Shown here: piece by piece, positions 1 through 7,629 of the stretch
How positions within the stretch are numbered: the first letter of the stretch is position 1
How the letters are laid out: each line of letters starts with the position of its first letter
Assembly: GCA_034505955.1 (NCBI GenBank)
Contig: JAPDQK010000004.1
Location: 1 to 64,000 of the forward strand
From: Zhuqueibacter pondensis
GTDB taxonomy: Bacteria > Zhuqueibacterota > Zhuqueibacteria > Zhuqueibacterales > Zhuqueibacteraceae
DNA length: 64,000 nucleotides
Direction: 5' to 3'
Translations under genes and position numbers: made by a program
The notes under the pieces: model-generated
The model's input: the letters and a program-made list of their open reading frames with translations, nothing else
What the model was told of the DNA's origin: nothing
The model's database searches: none

Positions 1-1708
1 AATCCTCTTCCCAGACGTTCGAGGGATGATTCGCGGCCAGCGTGTCGTCCATGACCTCTTCATACAAATAGAACCAGTCTTTATCCCACGCTGTCCAAAC
101 CTTCGCGGACAAGTCAGCGTTGTTGTAGGGATTGCCGTTGTCATTGCCCGTGTAGTATTTGAGCTGGAGGTAACCGTCGTTCGGCCCGGTCAAGGTTTCG
201 TAAAATGGATCCTTGTTGCCATCGACGATTATGGTGAACCCTTTTTCCCATTGCGCTTTCTTGTCGGGGAACCAGTTGAGATCGCCGACCGGGAAGCCGT
301 CCGTTCCACCCTGAAGCAGCGCGGCGTTGGTATAGGCAAGGTTTTCCGGGATGGGCCACTTGGGTGGGAAGTTCAACTGGTAGTGCCACGGGTTGTCCAG
401 CTTACGCTGGGCAATCTTCCGGACGTACGCGATGAGCTCCGTGAGATGGTTTTTGACGTTGGCGTCGGAAAAGTTGGGGTCGGCATCAGAGTTGTTTGTT
501 ACGGAAATGAACGGTGAATAATACGCTGAGCTGGGATTAGTCATTTGCTGCAGTGACCATAATCCCAAATCATTCATCCACCGTGCCAGCGAAAGCTTGC
601 GCAGTACATGGACTCGCGCTCCACTGAATGTGTCGACACTGTCTTTCACGGTAACGGTATCATTCCACGTATTATAAAATTGCACAAGCTCTGCGGGGAA
701 GTGGTACGCGTTGTTTTGTACAATTATTCGACGCTTCGAGGGGGCAACAAGTGAGCTGTCGATGCCGTTTGCTGGATCTATGTGTGCTTCGGGTCCGGTC
801 GTTGCGTACCCTTGGTAAATACCCTGTATGCGGATTGGGATGAGGGCAGAAGATACAGAGTCAGGGAAATTAAGGAACCACCCACCCCAGAGCTGTTCCG
901 GATCGCCTCCCCACGCGTGAGCTGCATAAAAGAGGTTGTTCTTCACGATCAAGTTCATTGCCTGCCGGGTCAAGAATGGGTTGACGGCGCCGTACACGAT
1001 GGTGTTGTGTTCAAACACGGAGTACGGGTCGTATCCGCGAATGGAGAAGATGTACGAATTGCAGGCGAAGAACGTATTGTTAATGAACTTCGTCGTATCT
1101 GGATGATTGGGATAACCCGACAGGAACGGTTGACCACCAAAATAGGCAGTCGAGTGGATCAAGTTTCTGAAATGGCAATCCTGGACATCCAGTTTTACGA
1201 ATTGTGCTCCGTCAACACGAATAGCCGCCTCGGTCCATGCGTCAAAGACCACCCGACGCAATTTGAGCGATACTCTGTTTGCTCCAATATGGATTGCCCG
1301 GCTCCAACCCAACGTTTTTCCATCCGATCTCATCGAGAGCAAATACAAGTCGTTCAACTCCACCTTGATGCCCGCCTTGATGAATTTGAAGAACCATTCC
1401 TCGCTGGAACCATCGGCGCGAATCGCTGGAGCCAGCACAGGCGGCCGGCGCGTTGGATCCCCTTTGGCGATGAATTTGCAAGAGCGGTTGATTTCAAACG
1501 CCCGATCGATGTAGTAAATCGCTCCCCGATCGAGTACGTACACACGGTACGTGACCAACGTATCGGCGTTGATGATATTGCTGATTTGCAGCGATTGAGC
1601 GCCCGGGATATACAGCGTGTCACCCGAGGTCTGCGCAAGCGCTGTTCCCTGCACGATCCCCACGAGTACCACGACCAGCAGCGCAGCAAAAATTGAGAAC
1701 CTCGTCAT
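1..1708 (-). CDS. Secreted beta-helix / CBM9-like protein, C-terminus cut by window edge
   Basis: An uninterrupted minus-strand frame runs from ATG at 1708 to the left edge (about 569 codons, no stop), so the C-terminus is missing. Residues 1-26 form a signal peptide ending ALA-Q. A Shine-Dalgarno AAGGAGC lies 8 nt before the ATG. The middle (about 120-330) has the short alternating beta-strand and Asn-rich turns of a right-handed parallel beta-helix (FEHNTIVYGAVN, LIVKNNLFYAAH). The last visible 80 residues (VWTAWDKDWFYLYEEVMDD) resemble the opening of a CBM9-like/DOMON sugar-binding domain. It lies downstream of a TonB receptor on the same strand, so it is probably exported with that system and binds or acts on a polysaccharide. 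A T9SS sorting tail may lie beyond the edge. No catalytic residues can be assigned. Confidence is high that it is a gene, moderate on the fold. Confidence 0.85.
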   Translation of the reverse strand, partial: MTRFSIFAALLVVVLVGIVQGTALAQTSGDTLYIPGAQSLQISNIINADTLVTYRVYVLDRGAIYYIDRAFEINRSCKFIAKGDPTRRPPVLAPAIRADGSSEEWFFKFIKAGIKVELNDLYLLSMRSDGKTLGWSRAIHIGANRVSLKLRRVVFDAWTEAAIRVDGAQFVKLDVQDCHFRNLIHSTAYFGGQPFLSGYPNHPDTTKFINNTFFACNSYIFSIRGYDPYSVFEHNTIVYGAVNPFLTRQAMNLIVKNNLFYAAHAWGGDPEQLWGGWFLNFPDSVSSALIPIRIQGIYQGYATTGPEAHIDPANGIDSSLVAPSKRRIIVQNNAYHFPAELVQFYNTWNDTVTVKDSVDTFSGARVHVLRKLSLARWMNDLGLWSLQQMTNPSSAYYSPFISVTNNSDADPNFSDANVKNHLTELIAYVRKIAQRKLDNPWHYQLNFPPKWPIPENLAYTNAALLQGGTDGFPVGDLNWFPDKKAQWEKGFTIIVDGNKDPFYETLTGPNDGYLQLKYYTGNDNGNPYNNADLSAKVWTAWDKDWFYLYEEVMDDTLAANHPSNVWEED

Positions 1709-1786
1709 ACTGTCGCTCCTTTTTGTTAAGAATGTGGATTAAAACAAACGTGAGTTGTAATGATACGTTCAGGGGGAAACTGCGAT

Positions 1787-1952
1787 GCTACCATAGTCAC
1801 ATAGGCAATCTCCTTTCCTTAATAGTTGGTTACAGTTCAACACGTATTCCCACGTTCGGGGAAATGCGGTGCTACCGTATTCTCATAGGCAATTTCCTTC
1901 CTCTCAATCCGTTACAATTTCATACGCATCCCCACATCCGCGGTCATGCCGT
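1787..1952 (-). repeat. Imperfect tandem duplication of a TonB receptor C-terminus and 3' flank
   Basis: Two about 83-bp copies lie head to tail, 1787-1870 and 1871-1952. The second contains the last codons and stop (1912-1914) of the receptor gene. The first, in the same relative frame, reads SPNVGIRVEL followed by a TAA stop (1830-1832), against ADVGMRMKL-stop in the real gene. Similarity continues past both stops into the 3' flank (ATAGGCAAT, GCTACC). This looks like the end of a second, deleted receptor copy. Confidence 0.7.
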
Positions 1953-4887
1953 ATCGCTGCTCATATGTCGGGAAGCCCGTTTTTTGATTGATATCCACGT
2001 CGTCTTCGCCGGTGATATTATTGAGGTTGAAGTAGAGCTGGAGGCCAAACCAAGGAAGCTGCTGCTTCACAGAAAGGTCAAACCGTACGTACCGGTCGGA
2101 GTGGATTCGATTTTGCAACCAGAAGTCCGGTTTCTTGAAAATGTTGTCTTGATACAACATGCTTGCGCGCGCAGAAAACCCGCGGAGATCATACCCCACC
2201 GAAATGTTCATGATATCGTTCGGCTGATTGAGGAGCCGATCAGTATACGTTGTATCCACCGCTCGTGTTCGTTGAATGAAATCCTCATCAAGATACGATA
2301 TCAGAATTGTCTTGGGGTACTTCGCCTCCGAAAAGATGTGCGTGTAATTGATGTTCAAGACGATACCGTTGAGCGGTTGCGGCAGGTACCAGAAATGCGT
2401 TTGCCATTCCGTCTCCATGCCGATAACGTCAATCGGCTGAGAGCTGTTGACATAGGTATGGAGCGTGTATCCTTCCGGTCGGTTCTTTAATTTTTCGGCC
2501 AACTCCGGATACGCGCTAAAATCCTTGGGGTAGGATCTGGAGGGGAGGATCAGGTCGTTGATCTTTTTCTTGAAGCCGCCGAGGCTGAAGAGTCCGATTC
2601 CATTGGTGAATAAGGAGAGCATGGCGTCAAAGTTTTCCGATCGCCCAGGTTTCAACCGGTAGTTATTGTAGAGGATAAAATTCGTTCCAATGTAGTAACG
2701 CGGGATGATCGCGTTATAATCGGGATAGTTCAAGGTGTTCGTGTAGGCGAAATGGAATTGCAGCCAGTCCAACGGTTTGAACCGGAGATGCCCCATCGGC
2801 AGCCAGTAACCGTGAGAGACAGTCTCCTCGGCTTCGGTATATTGGATGTCCCCTGGGATTTGCTCTCCCCGAATGCCGTTGTACTTGGTCGTCAGATTTT
2901 GGTAGCGAACACCGGGTACAATCGTTACCCATGGTCCGACATTCACGGTCAGCATGGTGTAACCGGCGCTTCGGATTTCATTCCCAGAATAGTCGTACAA
3001 AAGTGAGGAGAGTTTATGCGGCTTATACCCTCCGCCGTTGCCGGTACCGGGATTCCGTTTAGCGACCTCGATGACTTTCAGCATTAAGTCAACATCGAGG
3101 GGGGGACCAAGCTTATAGTCTCCTTTTAGGAAATTGCCATAATTGTAATGGGGGTCAACAAAATCCGCAAAGCTGATGCTGCTGCCGAATTGAGGATATT
3201 CCCGCCGGATCGCGGCAGCAACTTGTCCGCCGTCATCATAAAAGACCGAGCCACTGCTTTGGTTATAGTCATACGACCGGCTTCGATGTTGATAGGAGCC
3301 ACCGAATTTGATCTTGCTGGTCACCAGTCCGGAGATGGTGAGGTCAGTAGTGAAGTCCAGCGTTCCGTTCAGCGTCCGATCCTTGGAGAGATTTCCGACA
3401 TTGTAGATATCGAAGAACACCGCATTCTCCGGGTCGTGAGTGACATTCGAGGCAACTTGCGACGGGCTTGCAAACTTGAGGGCTGAATATTTTCCCGCAA
3501 AGCCTGCGGTATTTTGCCAAAAATTAAACCGTACATCTTCCGGATTCCAAGTTTTGGAGTATGAGTGTGAAAATCGTGCATCCATGCCGATTCCAGCGAT
3601 CCTTTGCTTGATGCTCAGTAAATTACTATAAACATCCAGGGTTGTGTTGGAATTTGTCGCAGAATAGAAGAGGTCATCGTTGAACGGATCGTACGACTCA
3701 GTCCTTGAAATTGTCCGAGTTTTGCTTCTACTGAAAAAATTCATGAAACCGATGTCGCCCGTTTCATGCACATAATCCAGCACCAGTGTCGCGCCGTAGC
3801 GGTCACGATCACGCAGGACATCGGTTAGATTCATGTTTTGAAAATCGGGTTGCCCTTCTTCCGTTGCTTCCAGCTTTCCGGCAAATACATAGCTCGCGCC
3901 CAATTCGTTGGCACTGAGGTTTTTGTCTTCGATAGACCCTTGGAGAAACAGGCCGATTCTGTCGTCCCGGAAACGCTGTTCGTACGAGCCTTCGACTTTG
4001 TAGTCGTTATAGGTATCTTTCAAATTATTGTGACGGCCCTGGGTGAGGAGTTCAAACCGAGGTTTCTCGAAGATCATTTTGGCGGCTTTGCGCATGCTGA
4101 AGTTGACAACACCCCCGAGAGTCGTCGCGTCCATATCCGGTGTAATCGCTTTGATCACTTCGATCCCGCCCAGTATGCCGGACGAAATCATGCTCAGGTC
4201 ACTCGCCCGGTCGCCGCTCAGCGAAAGCTCGTCGTTGCCGCGGAATTCTTCCCGGTGCTCGTTGGGGTCGCTCGAGGTCACGTTCGCTGGAAGCTCCACG
4301 CCATCAATCGTAACGCGGTTGTACTGAGGCGAAAGACCACGGATGACGACTTTCGACCCCTCACCGCCCGTTCGAATGAGCGAAACGCCAGGAAGCCGGG
4401 TAACCGATTCGGCAGCATTGGCGTCGGGCAACTCCTGGATGCGCGCGCGCGAAACGATATTCTTCACGCTAAGCGAGTTGAGCTGCTCGTTAATTGCCTG
4501 CCGCTGCCCTTCTGCCTGCGCGGTCACGGTTACCACTTCGCCTTCGATTCCAACAGGAGTGAGAAGGAAATCTTTCTCGATCGTTGCGCCGCTTTGTACC
4601 GCAATTTCTGATTCTACTGACTTGTAACCGATGTACGACACCCGGATAGTGTAGATGCCGGAAGGAACATTTCGAACGATGTAGTTCCCCTCCAGGTCTG
4701 TCGCACTTCCTAATCCGGTGTTAATCAACAGCACGTTGGCGTAGGGCAGAGGATCTTTGGTTTTAGCATCCCGCACCTTCCCCATGATCTTGGCACTCTG
4801 TGCCACGGCCGATCCTGCGAGAATCAGGAAAAGACAGCAGAGAAGGGCCGCATAGTTCCGAAGCATAATTTTTCGTGACATAGTCAT
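1912..4887 (-). CDS. TonB-dependent outer-membrane receptor (SusC/RagA-like)
   Basis: A 991-residue outer-membrane receptor that would import a bulky ligand using TonB energy. It has a signal peptide (1-30, GSAVAQ), a carboxypeptidase-regulatory-like beta-sandwich (about 33-115, GKVRDAKTKDPLPYANV), a plug domain (about 125-270, RLPGVSLIRTGGEGSKVVIRG and VTIDGVELP) and a long beta-barrel. The barrel ends in Leu, not the usual aromatic residue. ATG 4887 is preceded by AGGAG at good spacing. A relic of another receptor C-terminus lies just downstream, followed by the beta-helix/CBM9-like gene on the same strand. A REC-AraC regulator lies upstream. The ligand is unknown; the neighbours suggest an oligosaccharide. 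No SusD partner is visible. An alternative is a siderophore receptor, but nothing nearby supports that. Confidence 0.93.
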   Translation of the reverse strand: MTMSRKIMLRNYAALLCCLFLILAGSAVAQSAKIMGKVRDAKTKDPLPYANVLLINTGLGSATDLEGNYIVRNVPSGIYTIRVSYIGYKSVESEIAVQSGATIEKDFLLTPVGIEGEVVTVTAQAEGQRQAINEQLNSLSVKNIVSRARIQELPDANAAESVTRLPGVSLIRTGGEGSKVVIRGLSPQYNRVTIDGVELPANVTSSDPNEHREEFRGNDELSLSGDRASDLSMISSGILGGIEVIKAITPDMDATTLGGVVNFSMRKAAKMIFEKPRFELLTQGRHNNLKDTYNDYKVEGSYEQRFRDDRIGLFLQGSIEDKNLSANELGASYVFAGKLEATEEGQPDFQNMNLTDVLRDRDRYGATLVLDYVHETGDIGFMNFFSRSKTRTISRTESYDPFNDDLFYSATNSNTTLDVYSNLLSIKQRIAGIGMDARFSHSYSKTWNPEDVRFNFWQNTAGFAGKYSALKFASPSQVASNVTHDPENAVFFDIYNVGNLSKDRTLNGTLDFTTDLTISGLVTSKIKFGGSYQHRSRSYDYNQSSGSVFYDDGGQVAAAIRREYPQFGSSISFADFVDPHYNYGNFLKGDYKLGPPLDVDLMLKVIEVAKRNPGTGNGGGYKPHKLSSLLYDYSGNEIRSAGYTMLTVNVGPWVTIVPGVRYQNLTTKYNGIRGEQIPGDIQYTEAEETVSHGYWLPMGHLRFKPLDWLQFHFAYTNTLNYPDYNAIIPRYYIGTNFILYNNYRLKPGRSENFDAMLSLFTNGIGLFSLGGFKKKINDLILPSRSYPKDFSAYPELAEKLKNRPEGYTLHTYVNSSQPIDVIGMETEWQTHFWYLPQPLNGIVLNINYTHIFSEAKYPKTILISYLDEDFIQRTRAVDTTYTDRLLNQPNDIMNISVGYDLRGFSARASMLYQDNIFKKPDFWLQNRIHSDRYVRFDLSVKQQLPWFGLQLYFNLNNITGEDDVDINQKTGFPTYEQRYGMTADVGMRMKL

Positions 4888-5666
4888 TCTCCTATTAAGA
4901 CCTCAAAAGGAGGAGGTTAGTACAGCACCGCTGTTCTGACAGACAATTAGTTTTCTGATCGCCAAAACATACAATGTGTAAATCACAATACAAGACTTGT
5001 TAAGGATAAGAATTTATGTCAATCACCGTTTTTGAGTGATTGATTTTCAAGAAGTAAGCGGCAATCTGCAATTCGAAATCGGTACAATTTTGGCCCGGAA
5101 CGAAAATCCTCTATTGTTGGCAAGAAGTCGAGCTAAGTTCTGTTTTCCAAAGTAGTTTTTCTTGAAAATCCATTTTCCGCCCGAATTTACTCCCAGCTTT
5201 TGCACCTAAACAACAAATCCCAAGAATCGGCTTCATTCAGTGCAAGGCTTCAGGTCACTCGTGCACCCTAACAAGTTGCCTTTGAACCAAAAATAACTCA
5301 AGAAAAGACTCGCTTTTTTTATGAATTTTATCCTGACTCGTTTATGAGTCGGACGTCAACGAATGACAAGTTACGAATAATTAGATAGATGAGAAATAGA
5401 AAGTATACTCCAGAAATGGTTTTATCTTCCATAAAACATATCAAAGAGGCCCCAGTGAAATTCGCGCGATTTAACGTAACTGTAACCTTTCATAGTTTTT
5501 TGTTAATAAATACAAACCAAACTTCCATTATGCTACTTCTAACGTCTCAAAAACTATCACTTATGTTGCATTACCGGAATTACGATCTTTTATCTCTATA
5601 ATTACCAAACAATTACATATTCTCACAGAAGTTGATTACAAAAACGCTGGCGTCTGGGCTGGAATA
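4888..5666. other. AT-rich intergenic region upstream of the receptor
   Basis: About 780 bp, clearly more AT-rich than its neighbours, between the receptor start and the 3' end of the regulator. I see no convincing gene. The one 70-codon plus-strand frame (5389-5601) has no Shine-Dalgarno and no recognisable composition. The receptor promoter must lie here, but no clean -35/-10 pair was found. A Bacteroidetes-type element (TAnnTTTG-like, near 4965) is possible but weak. Confidence 0.5.
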
Positions 5667-6668
5667 CTATCGCCGATTCTGCTTTCGGTATTCCTTAGGT
5701 GAAACACCGAATTGGGAATGGAAAAGCTCTGCAAAATAGGAAGGATAATTGAACCCAACTTCATAGCATATTTGCGAAACGCTCAACTGTGATTCGATCA
5801 GAAGTTGGGCGGCACGCTGCAGTCGAATCGTTTGGATAAACCTGACGGGCGTCTCTGAGGTGAGCGCCTTGAGTTTGCGGAACAACTGCGCGCGACTAAC
5901 TCCCAGTGCGTGGCTGAACGACTGAACGTCAAAATCCTGATCCGAAAGATGCGCTTCCACAGCATTAATGGCACACTTTAGAAACTGTTCATCCGAGGAG
6001 GAAGTGCCAATGATATTTTGGGTCATGAGCTGCGCTTCCCGACGGAATCGTTCTCTGAGTCTCTCTCTGTATAAGATGAGATTCCGGATGCGCATCTTTA
6101 AAATATCGAGATTGAATGGCTTGGCGAGATAATCGTCCGCGCCGCTCTCCAAGCATTCCAATTGTTGGAGGTCAGAACCATGATTCGTCAGCAAAACAAC
6201 CGGGATGTGACTGCTGAGGGGATTCGCTTTTATTCTCTTGCATAATTCGATGCCATCAATCTCCGGTATCATAATGTCACTGATCACCAGATCGGGCACC
6301 TTACCGAGTGCCGTCTTCAGACCGGATTTGCCGCTCGCTTCCGTCAAGACCCGATAGCACTCACTCAACTTATCCCTGAGGTTTTCTCGTAGCCGACTGT
6401 CATCTTCTACAATCAAAATCGTCGGCTTCTCCGAATCCTGTTTATCAGGAAGAGACTCCTCACTTCTGATTTCCGTCTTGAACAACTGATCACGGGAGGC
6501 TACGGTCGGTGCCCGGTAGTCATGGAACAGGTTCTCACCTGCAGGTAGCCGAACAAGAAAACAGGCGTCTTTGCCGTTTTCGTTCTGAACGGAGATTTCG
6601 CCACCGTGCAGCCTTACTAACTCTCCGATCAATTTGATCAAATTGGTTTTCTTTTTGTCCGGCTTCAT
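5667..6668 (-). CDS. 5'-truncated hybrid two-component regulator (REC-AraC half)
   Basis: A 333-residue product. Residues 8-43 (LIGELVRLHGGEISVQNENG) match the end of a histidine-kinase ATPase domain, but the sensor, HisKA and most of the ATPase are absent. A receiver domain follows (about 83-198: acidic E88-D90, phospho-acceptor D131 in VISDIMIPEIDG, K183 in LAKPF), then an AraC-type double helix-turn-helix (about 232-333, ending FGVSPKEYRKQ). Bacteroidetes hybrid two-component systems end in exactly this way and control polysaccharide-utilisation genes, here presumably the receptor and CBM9-like genes downstream. A stop codon lies nine codons before the ATG, so the missing part is not simply in frame upstream. 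It may be a decaying pseudogene or a stand-alone regulator phosphorylated in trans. Confidence 0.85.
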   Translation of the reverse strand: MKPDKKKTNLIKLIGELVRLHGGEISVQNENGKDACFLVRLPAGENLFHDYRAPTVASRDQLFKTEIRSEESLPDKQDSEKPTILIVEDDSRLRENLRDKLSECYRVLTEASGKSGLKTALGKVPDLVISDIMIPEIDGIELCKRIKANPLSSHIPVVLLTNHGSDLQQLECLESGADDYLAKPFNLDILKMRIRNLILYRERLRERFRREAQLMTQNIIGTSSSDEQFLKCAINAVEAHLSDQDFDVQSFSHALGVSRAQLFRKLKALTSETPVRFIQTIRLQRAAQLLIESQLSVSQICYEVGFNYPSYFAELFHSQFGVSPKEYRKQNRR

Positions 6669-6810
6669 CTTTTCGTCAGTGTTGTGGACAGACCTTTAGG
6701 GATTTCCACGAAATGACCTCGCGGACAAGACGATTCTAATTTACACGGCACCACTGCAAATGTCAAGAAAAAACGGTTGACATTGTAATGCCTCACTCAC
6801 AGGGGAAAAC

Positions 6811-6866
6811 GTAGCGCAGTCATCCCTGCGGGCGTAGCCTGACTGCAAGCAAGATGCTTGCGCTAC
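6811..6866. repeat. Hairpin-forming dispersed repeat
   Basis: Outer arms GTAGCGCA (6811-6818) and TGCGCTAC (6859-6866) are complementary. A second small hairpin, GCAAGC-AAGAT-GCTTGC, lies inside. The internal word CCTGCGGGCGTAGCCTG recurs at about 19662-19679 and 36111-36128, so this belongs to a dispersed repeat family in the genome. Confidence 0.6.
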
Positions 6867-7034
6867 TCCCCCACGTCACTGAGGCGACACTTGATATTTC
6901 AAACTCACTAAACCAAATATAGAAAAAATAGACTGTGTTTCTGTGTTGATCATAAGTGGCCAAGATACATCATCCAAGTTGTGACTCGATGATAAATATT
7001 TCCTCAAAGGGGAAAATGGTTATGTCTGGATTTT

Positions 7035-7349
7035 TTATGACGTGCAGAAATTCAGCAGGTCATGCACCGCCAGGCGCACCATGCGGGCGTTCAGAAAATT
7101 CATCAAATTCTCCCGCCTTGCGAGACGTGAAAACCCGTCTCGCCTGTATCATTGGGCGCAAGACCGCACGATTTCATCCGATAACAATTTAACCGAGCGG
7201 GAGTTGCAACAGTTAGTCATCGCACGCAAAGTGAGTTTGGGCTCGCAGGCGGATCTGGTCGAAATTGAAAACCTGTTTCGATGAGTTGGCGCGCGATTGC
7301 AATCAAGATTCCTATCAACTGCTCTTTTCGTCAAACAACTTGTAACATT
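7035..7349 (+). pseudogene. IS66-family transposase relic (C-terminal part, frameshifted)
   Basis: Three successive reading-frame pieces align with the C-terminal end of IS66-type transposases: EIQQVMHRQAHHAGVQKIHQ in one frame, then RLYHWAQDRT and SDNNLTERELQQLVIARKVS in another, then FDELARDCNQDSYQLLF in a third, ending at TAA 7347-7349. At least two frameshifts separate them, and the N-terminal two-thirds of the protein is missing. No terminal inverted repeats were found. Identification rests on remembered family motifs (the NNLAEREL-like block is the most telling). It marks the junction between the decayed, AT-richer left segment and the intact glycan locus. Confidence 0.75.
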
Positions 7350-7512
7350 CACCTTTCACGAACACTGGGGAACCGGTATCCGGAGAAATCCTTCGCCCCG
7401 GCTACGTCCACCTGCATTTGAGGCATTACTTTTTGTGATACGTTTCTTGACGCCAATGCCCAAGTCATCATTGTCGCTTGAGTGAAATTTTTCAGTCGGT
7501 TATTGCTAATGC

Positions 7513-7541
7513 TTGCTTTTAACCATGAAAGCAATTACATT
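7513..7541 (+). promoter_or_regulatory. Sigma70-like promoter for the GH3 fusion gene
   Basis: TTGCTT (7513-7518), 17-bp spacer, TACATT (7536-7541), about 90 bp upstream of ATG 7630. The same TTGC-type -35 with an exact 17-bp spacer recurs upstream of several other genes in the window. Confidence 0.55.
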
Positions 7542-7629
7542 TTGTTAAAATTGGAAAAACGTAGGGCAATTCACCCAGCGCATTTTCAGCTCTGGCGCCT
7601 GTTGATTAAACTTTTCATGGGTAAAAGTT

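Noticed and set aside
26..1696. Plus-strand frames of 163 and 304 codons (26-517, 782-1696) at the left edge
   Set aside because: They lie antisense to the continuous minus-strand secreted protein, have no ribosome site and show no family motifs.
5389..5601. 70-codon plus-strand frame in the AT-rich spacer
   Set aside because: No Shine-Dalgarno, no recognisable motif, and composition typical of AT-rich non-coding DNA.
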